Origin: Paramyrothecium sp. XJ0827
Taxonomy: Eukaryota; Ascomycota; Sordariomycetes; Hypocreales; Stachybotryaceae
Assembly: GCA_020881915.1 (NCBI GenBank)
Contig: JAJFPB010000003.1
Coordinates: forward strand, 682,001 to 746,000
Direction: 5' to 3'
DNA: 64,000 nucleotides
The position numbers and the translations under genes are program-made. The notes under the pieces are model-generated. The model searched no databases. It was not told where the DNA came from and saw only the letters and a program-made list of their open reading frames with translations. Below, piece by piece: positions 32,305-44,097 of this stretch (positions are counted from its first letter, which is position 1; every line of letters starts with the position of its first letter).

Positions 32305-33477
32305 TGCGACGGTTTTTAAACGAATGCATCAAACCATTCTTGGCGTCCTGGCCGCAAAATATGGCTCTCCTGGCAAAACAGACGCCGCTGCACAATGGGA
32401 GAAATGTCGCGGGCGCCTGGGTCCGACTATGTCCACGAGATAGTCGACTAGTGAGTGTCTCGAACTCTCGTCTTCATGTCTCGAATGGATGAAGAGGGGA
32501 AAAGTGGAAAGCCAGAGTGTCAGGCGCACGGGTTTTTTCAGACCCTTGCAACACTGAAAAATATTGGTTGTCTCAGCCACAAGCTCAATGGCCAGCGGAC
32601 GTTACATGGGGCGGGGCCTGGGTCATCTTAATCTCTTTCAGCTCAATACAGCCAACCACAGCCGGAGCACTATTGCTGCGCGGTGCACTCGGGAGTTGTT
32701 CCCGTCGGGGGGAAAAGCAAGTCGCAGCGAATGAGCTGACGCCCTGGAACCGACGTGCAGCACTAAGCCGCACAGTGTCCATGACAAGTGATTGAATTGC
32801 GGCATAAACTCAAGGCGCGTGCCGGTGCGTGTGCGTTTGCGTGTGCGTGTACGGATGAGGGTGAGGGCGGCATTATCAAGACGGCATGGCACGTTGGTCG
32901 GGCGCCAGCGCATCATTTGCGCCACCAACAGCCAAGGATGCAAGAAGTTGCATTGGCGGGAGCACACAGTGTAAGTCCTGGTTTCAGCGTCGTATCCGTC
33001 CATATCTTTCTATGCAAAGTAGCAGGAAGTATCAGCGGCTCGCGTCCTCGCGTCTAGCACGTGTTGAGTCAATAATTGAAGAAATACTGTGAGACAAATC
33101 TCCTCATTCTCCTCCCGCTCACTAACGCTGCAGCCCAATTCAACCCAACGAAACTCGTCTCTTCCACTTGACGCATCCCAAGCTCAATTCCAGGTGTAAC
33201 TCGGATCTGGGTTCTGCTGCTTTTGTGTAATGTAGACCAGGTCGTGCTTGGGCCATGTAACACTCGCTTATGAATTCGAAAGAATTCACCGCTACTTCGA
33301 GTCCAGTCTCTCGGCCGTGTAGAGGTAAGCAGCAGGTCATCAATTATAGCCGAAACGTGCGGGGACGGGGCCCGCGATTTGACCGATTGCAACACAAGCA
33401 TTGCATCAGCCAACATCCGCCACATGGAAGTACAAGCAAGATGGGTCCTGCGCGACCGTGCGGAAACTAACTGCACG
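32305..33477. other. Intergenic region
   Basis: About 1.2 kb upstream of the 29934-32304 gene and downstream of the 33478-34449 gene. It contains a GTGC-rich microsatellite at 32824-32850. The 135-codon minus-strand frame at 33069-33476 has no supporting feature. Confidence 0.5.
32824..32850 (+). repeat. GTGCGT-type imperfect microsatellite
   Basis: Alternating GTGCGT and GTTTGC units are read directly. It is noncoding, in the promoter region of the 29934-32304 gene. Confidence 0.75.
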
Positions 33478-34449
33478 CTACAGCAAAAGATATAGACTCG
33501 TCAACGCTGCTAGGTAAGACAAAGTCACGGCCCGAGGTCGAATGCCTACACCCCCTTCTCGGTCGCTTCCTTCTGTGTTTGACGGAGGCGCTTCGATGTG
33601 AGTTGCTGTTGCCTCTCTCGCAAACTCCTCCATAGCCTTCCAATAGCCCTTCACGTCTATTTCCGAGCCATTTAGATATAGGTATCTTCCATCCTCGCAG
33701 ATGTACATATCAGCAGCATAAACGAGCAGCCCAGGCCCTGCGTTACCCCAGCCGTGACATCCAGAGCAGCACGGGTTAAGTGGGCCACACGATATCTCAT
33801 CCCGACTCGGTGGAGAGGTCGTTGGTGCGCTTTCTGTAGAAGTGGGCGAGGGTCTCTCGGTAGTTGTTTGTATCCAGGTTTCGCACAAACTCCTGTAGTC
33901 TACCTTGCTGACTGCGCGACTGCATTCGGTTGGGTAGCCGGGGTAGGCCTCATACGAAGCATCCGCAAGATCGATGGGGTCAATGTCTGAGTGTGCGAGG
34001 ATGGCCGTCTTCCCGATCACAGTTGATGGTGTCATGTATCCCGTCATTTCCCTTGGCAAAAGCACGCTCTGGGTAACTGTGATTGGGTCTAACCATCGCT
34101 GGCTATATTCGATGCATTTGGTGAGAACGATTTCGACATAGTAATCAATCTCGGGTGGGTCATAACGCTCCCAGGCGATTCTCTCTCCAAAGCCAGTCGG
34201 CACCTGAGCATCGACCACCGTGATCATCGAATCCGTACTGGTGGTGGCTGTGATTATGCTTGGCGTTGCAGTCCCCGTTAGTGTGATTTCTACCGACGAG
34301 GTATACGACACAACCTCTGGCGGATCAAGGTGGTCTGCGGTAAGGAGCTTGATGAAGGGCTCATGGTAGCGGGTCAAGTTATATGCGGCAGCAGGGATCG
34401 CGAAAAGAACGTGCGCCTTAACATGACGGTTTCTCAATTGAAAACCCAT
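33478..34449 (-). CDS. Probable cell-surface protein with hydrophobic C-terminal tail, unknown
   Basis: A single minus-strand frame of 323 codons. The ATG at 34449 is the first in frame after a stop. The N-terminus has only a weak hydrophobic stretch (HVLFAIPAAAYNL), so either the signal peptide is atypical or a short 5' exon was missed. The middle is Thr/Ser-rich with several N-glycosylation sequons. A cysteine cluster CGPLNPCCSGCHGW lies near residue 220. The last 17 residues are hydrophobic (VTLSYLAALTSLYLLL), as in GPI-anchor signals. It is most likely a secreted or GPI-anchored surface protein. No domain is recognised. It runs head-to-tail with the P450 gene, which lies upstream on the same strand. 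Confidence 0.65.
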   Translation of the reverse strand: MGFQLRNRHVKAHVLFAIPAAAYNLTRYHEPFIKLLTADHLDPPEVVSYTSSVEITLTGTATPSIITATTSTDSMITVVDAQVPTGFGERIAWERYDPPEIDYYVEIVLTKCIEYSQRWLDPITVTQSVLLPREMTGYMTPSTVIGKTAILAHSDIDPIDLADASYEAYPGYPTECSRAVSKVDYRSLCETWIQTTTERPSPTSTESAPTTSPPSRDEISCGPLNPCCSGCHGWGNAGPGLLVYAADMYICEDGRYLYLNGSEIDVKGYWKAMEEFAREATATHIEAPPSNTEGSDREGGVGIRPRAVTLSYLAALTSLYLLL

Positions 34450-34989
34450 ACTGGAAACTCACAGGCCTGTGATAGAAAGCATGAGTCGTAAATCGCAATA
34501 GCTTAAGAAAAGTTATCGCAGGCAGATGGAGAAAAATCGAGGCTTTAGTTTCATGGGAGTTGCCCGCACACCCTGCTTGTGGCTAAGCACAAGATTTAGC
34601 TCAGGGTCTTCTTTCAGCCGCAAGAAGTGGACAGGGTACGGTGCGTTTTAACCAAGGAAAGAACTGCATCGTTGCAAACATCACATGAAATCGACCAGGA
34701 TCAAGCAAGCGAACCACTGAGAAGGTGGACAGTGATTAGTCTTACCACTAGACGAGAAAATGGAGGTGTGGCCTCCAGAAACACGAAATACGAAGGCTGC
34801 CTTGTCCTATTTCCTCTCCCGTGCTCCACGGATCTCATATCGAAGCAAACCAATTTTCCTCTGCTCTCTGCTCTCGCCCACACGAGCATTTCCAGCACAT
34901 AAACATCCTGTGGTTGGCGACAATTTGGGAATTTTTTTTTTAAATTTTTTTTTTTTTTTGACAGCCATAGCAGCGTGTGGGAGAGAAGC
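34450..34989. other. Intergenic region with T tracts
   Basis: 540 bp between two minus-strand genes. It contains T runs at 34932-34941 and 34945-34959, separated by AAA, about 30 bp beyond the P450 stop codon. They probably sit in the P450 3' flank. No gene is seen. Confidence 0.6.
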
Positions 34990-36651
34990 TCAATAATCTT
35001 CGTTCCCGAGATCTTTTCGTTGCATTATTTTAAGATGAACTGGCTTCTTCTCAACAAGTAGGAAAGTCTTCAAAGTTTCCCATTTCAAAGTCGTGAACTT
35101 TGTTGACTCGAAGTCAAAGTTGCACATGAGTTTAGTCATGATAAGCCTCATTTCTGCCAGAGCCAGGTTCTTCCCAATACAGCTACGGGTTCCCAAGCTG
35201 AACGGGTGGAGGTCATCGCAACGGTCTTTGCCGAAGACGGAGTCTGGATCCGATCTATCTGCAAGCCAACGCTCAGGCAAAAAGCTGTCAGGGGAGTAGA
35301 AGTATGCCGGGTCGCGATTCAGCGAATAGACTTGAATTGACACGGGAGTCTATTGGTGCGTTAGCTGATAGCTGCATTGTTTCCTGAGAAGATGCACTTA
35401 CACCGCCGGGGAGCCATGTGCCACACACAGTTTCTCCACCTGGTGGCACTATTTTCGGGAGCATCCAAGGGACAGGCGGGCACAGTCTCAGCCCTTCATT
35501 CAACACAGCGTTCAGATAAGGCAAGCCCTGAACGGCGTCTTGAGAGATGTCATCGCCGTCCGTGAATTTCTGTCTGACTTCTTTGGTAAGCTTATCCAGC
35601 TTGTCCGGATTCTGAACCAAGTAGTTTAAAGTCCCAGCCAACGCCGTAGCTGTTGTTTCACTTCCTGCAGTTGTCAAGATCGAAAATGTCGAGTGGATTT
35701 CGTCCGTGGACAGACCTCCAGGCTTGTCCATTCCAGCGATTATATGCGACATAATGTCAGACCGCTGTACCTCCCAATTGAGGCGGCGGTTTACTTTGTC
35801 AATAATTTGCCGGTAATGGTCATCGGCCATCTTCCGTAAGGATGCAGGTATCAATTTGAATAACATAGTTTCCATCATGGGATAATATCGGGCTGCCGAA
35901 ACGAAAGATGCTGCCTTTACATTATTGAATAGCAGCGTAATCCAAGAGTGGTACCTCGATTGCTCGAGACAGTCAAACGACTCGCCATATCCGAGGTCAC
36001 CAAAAATATCAAAAGTCGTGAAGTTCATCCAGGGAAGAATATCCACTTCAGCCTCCTTTCGCGCGTCTCGTTCGGTGACTTCGCGCAGGCGGTCGATCAA
36101 AAGGTTCACGTATCTTTGTACAATAGCCTCTTGCGACCGTAGTGCACGAGGCGTGAAGGCTGGCATCAAAGCCTTGCGAATACGGGCGTGTGCTTCCGGT
36201 TTGATAGCACTAAGGATGGAGTCCGGCTTGCCTGGCTGCTCCCTCCACCAGACCGGATCTTTGAGAAACTCTGAATGACCAGATCTTTGCTGGAAGATGT
36301 CGGTCCATGCTTCTGGCTTGGCGAAGGTGACTTCGTCGGGTGCGATGCGAAGCACAGGCCCGTAGCGATGGTGCAAATCTTGGATGTCATGGACGATGGT
36401 GCCGCGTAAAAGTGATAGCACGAACGGCAGTCTAAATGACGACCAAGTCGGTGGGCCAGGAATTTTGGACAGAGGATGAAAGTAGAGGTTATAAATAACG
36501 CGAGATATGCCAAACTGTGCTTCTATAAGTTCCATATAACATGTCTGACCAGACAATCATGACTTACGAGTATTATCATCGCCAGGACGCTTGAGACCAG
36601 GCGCTTCGGAGCGCTGGCATCTTTTAGTGTATTGAACGTAGCCTCCGTCAT
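34990..36651 (-). CDS. Cytochrome P450 monooxygenase (isotrichodermin-hydroxylase-like group)
   Basis: Minus-strand exons 36651-36568, 36514-35402 and 35349-34990 give 518 residues. The short first exon supplies the membrane anchor: RLVSSVLAMIIL joins FGISRVIYNLYFHPL across a 53-bp intron, followed by the proline hinge KIPGPP. The second intron is 52 bp (GTAAGT). P450 signatures are all present: I-helix AGSETTAT, ExxR in NEGLRLCPP, PERW, and the heme loop FSLGTRSCIGKNLA with the ligand Cys near residue 456. It is therefore an intact ER-anchored monooxygenase needing a P450 reductase. Sequence style resembles the CYP65/isotrichodermin C-15 hydroxylase group, but the substrate is unknown. No terpene, polyketide or peptide synthase lies nearby, so a biosynthetic cluster is not shown. 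Confidence 0.93.
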
Positions 36652-37563
36652 CTTTAATGTTCCAGTGGCAGAGACTTTGACTCACGAGTTTGGTCAAGAA
36701 GCCAAAGCAGAAGCAGAAGAAGGGAAAGTGCTGGATTTTATCTTTCAGACTGACAAGTCGGCTGAGAATGCGGGGTTGCTTAGCTGCAGTGCTGGACCAA
36801 CACCGTTGTTCCATGCAAGGGCACGGGGCTGCGCACACGTATACATTCAAGGGGACGAACGGAGATCGAACGGGCGAAAAGCCATTGGCCTTTATTGATC
36901 GCACGATATTGTGCACGTGCACCTTGTGAAAATAGGCAGAAAGTGGAATGGAGCTGCGGAGTTCATGCACGTCTCCTTAGCTATTCAACAAACAAAGAGG
37001 TGCACAACTTGCGTCCTGGGCTTTGCTGCCGTTCCTCCAATCTAAGCGGACTGAAGCCAGGTCGGAGGTAGCATACAGAACACGGCATCCGTAGTTGCAA
37101 GTTCTCGGTCTCCGCATTGCATGGAACTGTTCAAGAGAGACATCTCGAAACATTACTACACTTTCATAGCCGCCACAAGATTCAAAACGCATTCAATGTT
37201 ACGAACAATCATTTTGTGGTTTCAATGGCATGATGACAACTCAAATGTTAGGCATTTCGCTTCAATTGCACGGGCATATTACATGGGCATCATGTTTCAG
37301 ATTGGTCCACTGTACTCTGTGGTGGCTCTCTGGTCAACCTTGGTCTCTCCGACGATGAAATTTGATTGGGGTAGCTTATTCTAGATCCGACCGACTGCAG
37401 TGGTTTACCGGATATCGTGAACATATCTCCAGGCCTCTTACCTCGATACTCCCAGATTACTATCTTTGGCTACACCGTGCCATCTCCGTGGTTGTTTCAA
37501 TCCATTGATCCGTTTTAGACATGCATTCGCTAAGCTGCCGTACCCGCCTCAGTGTGTTGTATC
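36652..37563. other. Intergenic region
   Basis: About 0.9 kb. An 87-codon plus-strand frame at 37121-37384 has no signal peptide or domain. Otherwise I see nothing supported. It includes the P450 promoter at its left end. Confidence 0.5.
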
Positions 37564-38021
37564 CTATTTCCAGCAAGCAAATGAAGTAATCTTGTCATTA
37601 AACTCTCTCGGAATAGCGCCAACATAGCCAAAATCACCAGCCGTGATGGGCAGAATAGCCCCCTTGCAGTTGATATCACTGACCACAAAGCATTAGAAAT
37701 TCCGCTCCAAAGGCAAGGTGGATCTATTCATATGTCACTTACACATAGAATTGACACCTCGTGTTGGTGGAGATCTGAACATAGCTCACGCGGTCATTCC
37801 ACCAGGCATCTGCGCCGGCAAAATTCCCTGACAGATAGTCAATTAGCGAAAGCAACCCCGGTTATGTACGGACAAGACGTACTGCAAGTAGCTGAAGGGG
37901 TTGTGAAAGATTTCCAGGAACCACCTTCCACAGAGTAGTTGGCATGTTCCCAAACTGTCAATTGGGTGTCGGCAGCCAGCCCAAGGGTGGCAAGGGAGAG
38001 CAGAGAGTGAATGAACTTCAT
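37564..38021 (-). CDS. Small secreted protein, beta/gamma-crystallin-like
   Basis: Three small exons on the minus strand (38021-37883, 37827-37743, 37678-37564) with introns of 55 and 64 bp join to 112 residues. A naive open-frame search misses it. The signal peptide MKFIHSLLSLATLGLA precedes a mature domain of about 95 residues. WNDRVSYVQI, TRCQFYVDINCKG and a closing NDKITSFACW suggest two Greek-key-like motifs of the beta/gamma-crystallin type, with four to five cysteines. All three junctions keep phase and have consensus GTACGT or GTAAGT donors and AG acceptors. Fungal proteins of this kind are small, secreted and mostly uncharacterised, and some are effector candidates. Role unknown. The fold call is pattern recognition and is less certain than the gene model. 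Confidence 0.75.
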
Positions 38022-39477
38022 GTTTGCTGTAAGAGGCTGCGGATCACGAGAAAATTGCTTGTGGACAGTCGGATGCGTGGTGCAAAATGAAAAGAAACCG
38101 CAAACTCCTCCGAGAAAATGTCTGCATTTGTATAGCCACGCGCACCCACTGTCTCGCCGAGTCGCCGAATAACCCTTGTGCCGAGAGGGATAGACTTTGA
38201 TAAAGAATTGGTAAGTATTCCTGAATTTGATCGCCGAGTAGCCGAGAGGGATGAGCAATTAGAGAAACGTTGGTGGAGAGGACTTTAGGCACGCCTCGGC
38301 CATATCCCTTTCCACGCCACTATAGCGTGAAATTGCTCTTGTGGTTTCCCAGACCCGTCAAAGGCAAGAGAACCTCGAGTTTCTCAACTACCGCTTAGCA
38401 CAGCTCGCTAGGAGTATGGAATGTCAAATCTATAGTATTCATCATGAATGGTGGTAAGATCTTGTCCATTTCAGCATTTAAGGCTTGACCGGCTGTCCCA
38501 GCTGGATAGGTCCAATTCAACCAGTTGAAATAATGACGTGTATTCAAGAACCAACATGACCTACACAATACCACTACTCACAACAAACACTGTGCTCAAC
38601 TTCACCTTCTTGAAAACCCCAGCTAGTGGCAGTATCTGTTGGTCGACTGAGCAGCCACCTCAAGCATGAAGGACAAGGTAGAGAAAAAAGACAGGCAGAG
38701 CTTGGTGGAGCAGCATGCACGCATCAGTGGAGCGTTACGCGCACATCGGTGGAGCATTGTGTGCGCGCACAATATTACCAAAAGCGTCAGTGGATTTCAA
38801 TAGCATCATTCAACCTACCCCAGATTGCCCACTTCGAAAGACCACGTGGAGCCGTGTCAGCAATGGACGGCGTTAAATTGATAGCAGCAGATAGTGTCCG
38901 CTTCTCTGGGCGGACTGCTCTCTGTCAGGCACGGCTTGCATATCATCAACTAAAGAGTTTCAAGTCCTTCCCATGCAGGCAGCGGCAGACCTGACCGTAG
39001 GCCAAAGCCTCACAATGCGATTCATGAATATCAAAAAGCTTAATAGGCCTTAGAAATCATAAGTTACGTGCTATTGCTGGCGCAAGGAATATCATAGTCT
39101 CGCAGGATGGTATCCATCAGTGCCTACTTCTGGCTGCAAGGAACACCGTAACCCACACCGTCCCTAGGCTGAAAATGGCCGATCTTGCGTAGTAAGTTAA
39201 TGGTTAATGCATCATTCGACAGTCATTCTCTCAGATAGAATAACCTGTGGAGGGAGATTCCTTGCATAGTGGAGAACACACGGCATGACCGTTGATCATT
39301 AGCAATGTATTGTTCACTGCAAGAGGCAGTAGCTATACTACAGCGCATGGGTAAGGTAGCAAGCAAGATCACATAAAGTTCTCCAAAGTACGTACATTGA
39401 AGTGAAAGTGAAAGTCAACAACTAACATGAAAAACGCTGGATCAGACTACCTTTAGATACAATTTGGGCAAGGCACC
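38022..39477. other. Intergenic region, 1.5 kb
   Basis: No supported gene. A degenerate duplication of GCCGAG.GGGAT elements occurs at about 38190-38205 and 38230-38250. It lies between the small secreted protein promoter and the 3' end of the interrupted chitinase gene. Confidence 0.5.
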
Positions 39478-42400
39478 TTATGGTTTGACCACATCGCCGA
39501 TCACAGGCCTCAACTTTGACTCGGTATCAATCGACACCGTAGCGAGCGAATCGTCCTCCTTAGAAGACCCGTCCACAAAGACTTCCATGGAGGAGCTGTC
39601 ACGGGTGAGGATCGACGGTGCCGTGTCCGCTGCTGCCTTTGCCTGGGCCTCAGCCTCTTTCTCTTGCTCCTGTCGCATATTCTGCTCTTTGGCGATAACA
39701 GCGGCCAAGTCCGTCTCGTGGTCAAAATCGTCGTCGAGGTAAGAAATGCCTTTGATACAGGGTTAGCCCCGAGGCTCATGCGATCGTCTAGTATTTGAAG
39801 CTTACCCTTAACTTCCCAGCCGCCATAGTTGGGGACCTCCGATCGCTTCGCGTTGTGCCCAATGCCAAAGTCGACAAAGCAACGGGTATATGAGTATTGG
39901 TTGGGCCACAAGTGCTCTAGGAGAAAGTTTGAGTTCACGTAACCACAAGGAGAGAAGATAAGATACGTACGGACACCCATAGGTAGTTTGTAGCATAATG
40001 CGTTAAACAACCGACCATTGCTAGCCATAGGATATTTATAATAGTCATCCTGACCGAAGATATTGACGGCGCAGAAGACGGAACCGTAGCCTTGAGCATT
40101 ACGGATCGTGTCCGAGGGCTCTAAGATTGTTTTGTCAGTAGCGTCCCACCAGCCCACACCATCGGCGGCATCGTCGACAATATCGAAGGTGTAGTTGCGC
40201 TTGAAGACCCATGAGTGCTGCTTGGTGATTTTGGGGTTTGCTGCCAGGTCGGCTTTCCACTGGGCTTCATTCCAGCCTACAGGTACAGGCTGGTCGTTGG
40301 GGTATGCAGTGAGGCGGTTCTGCACGCCATTGAAAATACCTTCAGTGTACCATATTTTCTTCTCGTTGCTCACGCCCCAGGAAACCCACAAGTCGGTGCG
40401 TGATTTGCCCTGGGGAGGATCGACCGGCTCCATCCTACCAACATTGGACGGTATCTCACTCATCATTTCGATACACTGACCGCCATGGCTGTTCTGCACA
40501 CGAGGGATGCAATACTGGGATCGCTCGTTATCGGGCCTGAAGTTGCCTCCCTCCTCGGAGGCAGCCCAAGGGTACTCGTCACACTCCAGTAGCTGCACTC
40601 TATCCGTCGAAGGTCGCCAGCCGATGGCTTCGTAGATCAGCTCGTTGTCTATCTTACACGACGCGAACTCATTGCCACAAGACTGGTAGCGCCGCGTGGC
40701 TTTGCGCCCGGCCTGGGGGCCGGGGCGGGTTGGTGGGCCTGGGATGTTGTCCAGAGGTGCTGCGTGAGTTAGTGTGTGAGGCAGGTTCTGAAGCGTCCTA
40801 TAGCCATCACACATAGCTGACGATTCACCAACGTAATCGTTGGTTCCTCGGTGGTATACTTGGATCTTGGGGAAAGCAGCGCAGTTGACTGTGAGATGTT
40901 GTTAGTTCTCTGTGGTTGAGGGAGGAACGATCGGGGACAAGTAAGAAGAGCAATAGAGGAACTCTGTGGGGTTTCTGGGCAAGTAATGCACTTACATCGA
41001 AGCTCAGGGAGCTTGATCGTCGCTGCGTCTCCGGCAGGGCAAGTGATGGGGTTTGTGAAGCTCGGCGCGTCTGGGCCGTCGGTGTCCATAGAGTCATCGT
41101 CCCGACGGAACAACCAAGAAGGGTCTAGGATGGCACTCATGCTCTCATTGGCGTACGACTCATGCTCTTCCGGTGTCGCGTCAATCAGCTTGACCATGCG
41201 GCGACGGATCTTGGTACCGCCACTGCTGCCCGTAAGGCTGATGGACCCCCTCTTCGGCCCGTAGATGTCGATTTTGCGGTCCTTGGTGTAGGCATTGCGA
41301 TCCCGCATGGACCAATCGATCCATTTGAGCACAGTTGCCTTTGCCTTGAAACCCAAGTTGTAGTAGAAGGCGGCCGAGTACTCATAATCGAACATCTGGG
41401 TGACGAAGTTGACGTCGCCCGAGGCTTTGAACTGTAGGGCACCCTTCATGAAGGCCGTGACAGTCGCCTGGATCAGCGTGACACCGCCGGTGAAGGAGCC
41501 GCCTCCGACGGTAATTCCTACATTGGCCTCAGGTTGAACGATGACGGCGACGCCGGCCGAGACTTTGACACCGGCCTCCAAGGTGGGAGCAACCTCCGTC
41601 TCGGAGGGCTCCTTGTGCGAATTGAGATCGAGGTCCAGGTACTTATCGTACTCGGCGACCTTACTGTCGTCCTGTGGCCAGTACGCCTCGGCTTTGGGGA
41701 AGGTGACACGGGCGCCAGCCTTAAGCTCGCCGTGGACGTTAAGGTCGCCACGGACCTCTCCATAGACGTCCAGCGTCGGTCCTACGGCGGCGATACCCTT
41801 GACGGCGAGGCCAGGGTACGAGAGCGTATCTATGATCTTCTTGCGGCCGGTCGTCAGCTTGGCCTGCGCGTTTCCCACCATCTTGAGCCCGAGGTAGGCG
41901 GTGGGCTCCATGCCGAAATAGAAGAAAACATCAGGCTTGTTGGTAGGCGGGATGAAGGTGGTGCTGAAGTAGTAGGCGTACGTCGCCTGCATGCTGATTT
42001 CGGCCTCAAGATCCATGCGTAGGTTGGCAGACCACGTCTTGCCGGGGCAGCCCCATCTGGCGCGGAAGATGTTGATCTTGTCAGCCCAACCCAGAGGCAG
42101 GTCGCCCTTCTCGGCCATACGGACAGTCGTCAGCTTCTCAAGCCAGCGCATGAAGGTTCCCCACCAACGCTTTGCCACGTGCGAGCTCTCGTCCATGCCG
42201 GAGTCGTGGGCATCGCGCTCCTGTAGATCGGAGTAGTCGATGTCATCGTTGCGGAAAGGCGTAGTTGTCTTGATTACGGCAGGCGCCCTGCGCTTCCGCA
42301 GAAGCTTCTCGTGCTCCTCACCCCGTCGCACGCGGTGCCTAAAGGATGCCATGTCGAAGCCCTCCTCCTTCACTCCCCGTCGGATGCGACTTTTGGCCTT

Positions 42401-43719
42401 CCTGTTATCGGGGTTCGAGTCTGTCATCTCCTTCCAGTATCCTAGGAGGTTGGTGTAGTCGATGCGGATGTTGACGTTGCCGCGGTCCTGGCGCGCCTGA
42501 TGGAAGTTATAGTCGATCTTGACCTTGTACACCGGGTTCTCGGAGAGGCCTTCGGTCGAGCGGTGCTCGAGATGGTGCTTGGGCAAGGGATGATCCTCGA
42601 CTAGCGTCATTGACACGACACGCGCGAAGGGACCCTCACCAACGTGGTTCGGAAGACGAATAATGGTGTCGTCGACGCCGCCTTCCCACACAGCGTTGCA
42701 CTTCTCATTGCCAGCAGGGTAGTTGCAGTACACGAAGAAGGTCTCCTCCGAGTGGTCAAAGACGCTGTCGATCAGCGTCTTGTTGTTCGTCAGGATCTCA
42801 CGCTTCACGTTGGGGATCTCGGCCATGTGACGGACGACGGTGTGCGAATCGCCAAATGTGTCGTCAATGGCCTCCTTCTCGCCGTTGAGCATCATGAAAC
42901 CGTAGGCGTCGCTTCCGTCGATCTTGTCAGGGTGGGCCCGGGCCGGGTCCTCGTCGTTGTGCTCGTACGTGGTGTCGTAGCTCCAGACGGCCTTGTCCTT
43001 GTTTTTGTCACTATAGGCGATGTCCCAGAGCTTCTCCGGGTCGACAGGCCAGTCTCTGTTCCAGATGGACGGCGGCTCGCAGCACAGGGGGAAGTGCGGA
43101 TCTGTGTTGGGGGGCATCTTGACGCTTGGGCACTCGTCGCGCTGTGTGCCCGCCTGCCGGTGCTCGGGGGGGTCCAGCGCCGTTGCCACTTGGATTTGGT
43201 TTTTGTTGCAGGGCTTAGGTAGACACTGTGTCTGGGCAGATCTACTGAACAGGTCGCCCGTAGGCGGGTCGTTGCTCCAGTTGCATTTTCCAAAGCTGCG
43301 TCCCTTGGGGCAGCAGAATGCGCTGCGGAAGGGCTGCTTGTACGGGCTTCCCTGGCTGCCGTCAACTGGGCTGACGTACTCCTCGCGGCAGAGGCCAGTG
43401 CCTTCAGGCTTGTTGTATCGCCATCCGACAAATTCAGCGTCGTCAGGGCAGGTGGGCGGCGTATTGGTCTGCCACTCGAGGGGACCCTGGCAGTCGTTCC
43501 AGAAGCAATCGTCCAGCAGCTTGGTGGACTGACAGCACAGCTTACGCGCGCCCTGGTAGCACATGCGGTTGCCCTTGGCGTCGCCTGCGGTATCTTGGTT
43601 TAGTTCGAAGGTACCTTCGCCGCATTTGCCGGAGCACCCGATGACATTGCGAACCGGCTCGCCATTCCACTCGCAGTTCTTGGGCATAGACTTCTTGGGG
43701 CAGCAGATGTGGCGGTACC
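39478..43719 (-). pseudogene. 3' part of large class C chitinase gene, separated by retrotransposon
   Basis: Minus-strand exons 43719-40996, 40888-39806 and 39749-39478 carry the C-terminal 1,357 residues of the chitinase whose 5' part lies at 49873-51755. Introns are 107 and 56 bp. Removing the retrotransposon and one GTACC copy brings both parts into one continuous frame of 1,926 codons including the stop. This part opens with cysteine-rich repeats (ICCPKKS, KLCCQS, AFCCPKG and LCCEPPS blocks). A large all-beta-looking region without a known domain follows, then dibasic sites such as RRGVKEE and RKRRAP that could be Kex2-type cleavage points. A cysteine-bearing C-terminal region comes last, ending in an acidic tail. 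Such long tails are known for killer-toxin-like class C chitinases. An in-frame ATG at 43687 lies 33 bp beyond the LTR. A further short intron near 40760-40812 is possible. Confidence 0.85.
43715..43719. repeat. Target-site duplication, left copy (GTACC)
   Basis: GTACC directly abuts the left LTR and is matched by GTACC at 49873-49877. A 5-bp duplication is standard for Ty1/copia integrases. Confidence 0.95.
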
Positions 43720-43860
43720 TGTTGAAATGAGCATATTATATTGATTAAAGAAGAAGAAAGGCTAGCGCTAACCAGCGGAAGCTATAGACAAGACATCCAC
43801 ATCCCAGCCACCAATGGATCGGAATAGCCATTGATCCGTCAAAAACAACGGATCTCAACA
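43720..43860 (-). repeat. 3' LTR of the copia element
   Basis: 141 bp, TGTTGAAATG...ATCTCAACA on the plus strand, identical to the other LTR. In element orientation this is the 3' LTR. It ends 33 bp before an in-frame ATG of the chitinase remnant. Confidence 0.97.
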
Positions 43861-43869
43861 CTCCCACTC
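43861..43869 (-). other. Candidate polypurine tract
   Basis: On the minus strand GAGTGGGAG abuts the 3' LTR, the expected place for the plus-strand primer of reverse transcription. It is short and includes one T, so the call rests mainly on position. Confidence 0.5.
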
Positions 43870-43980
43870 GAGCCATTGGTGCGAGATGTTTCTGCGTAAC
43901 AGAGTGTGGCCTCATTAAAACCTCAAAAACACCTTCGTGGGTGAAAAACAGGAAAGAGCTTCTATTACCACACCTGCGTT

Positions 43981-44097
43981 GGATTGCTCGGTCACTGGGG
44001 CCTTAGCACCCCAGATCCTCCAGATTATTTGATGTTTGATGTTTGAATGAAGCCTTGGATTCTTCGATCACTGGAGCCTTAACACCCCAGATCTCCC
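43981..44097. repeat. Imperfect 41-bp direct repeat in element 3' region
   Basis: Segments 43981-44021 and 44057-44097 match at most positions, both centred on CACTGG.GCCTTA.CACCCCAGATC. They lie between the RNase H stop and the 3' LTR, where a structural or transcription-ending role is possible but unproven. Confidence 0.75.

Noticed and set aside
34990..36651. Secondary-metabolite cluster around the P450 and halogenase
   Set aside because: The two genes are about 31 kb apart with transporters and unrelated genes between, and no synthase or cyclase is present in the window.
40760..40812. Extra intron in the chitinase 3' part (GTGATG donor, CACTAAC branch, GCAG acceptor)
   Set aside because: The donor is poor and the frame is open through it. 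It remains possible, since a 51-bp removal would keep frame, but I did not adopt it.
42644..43222. 192-codon plus-strand frame
   Set aside because: Antisense shadow of the chitinase C-terminal coding region.
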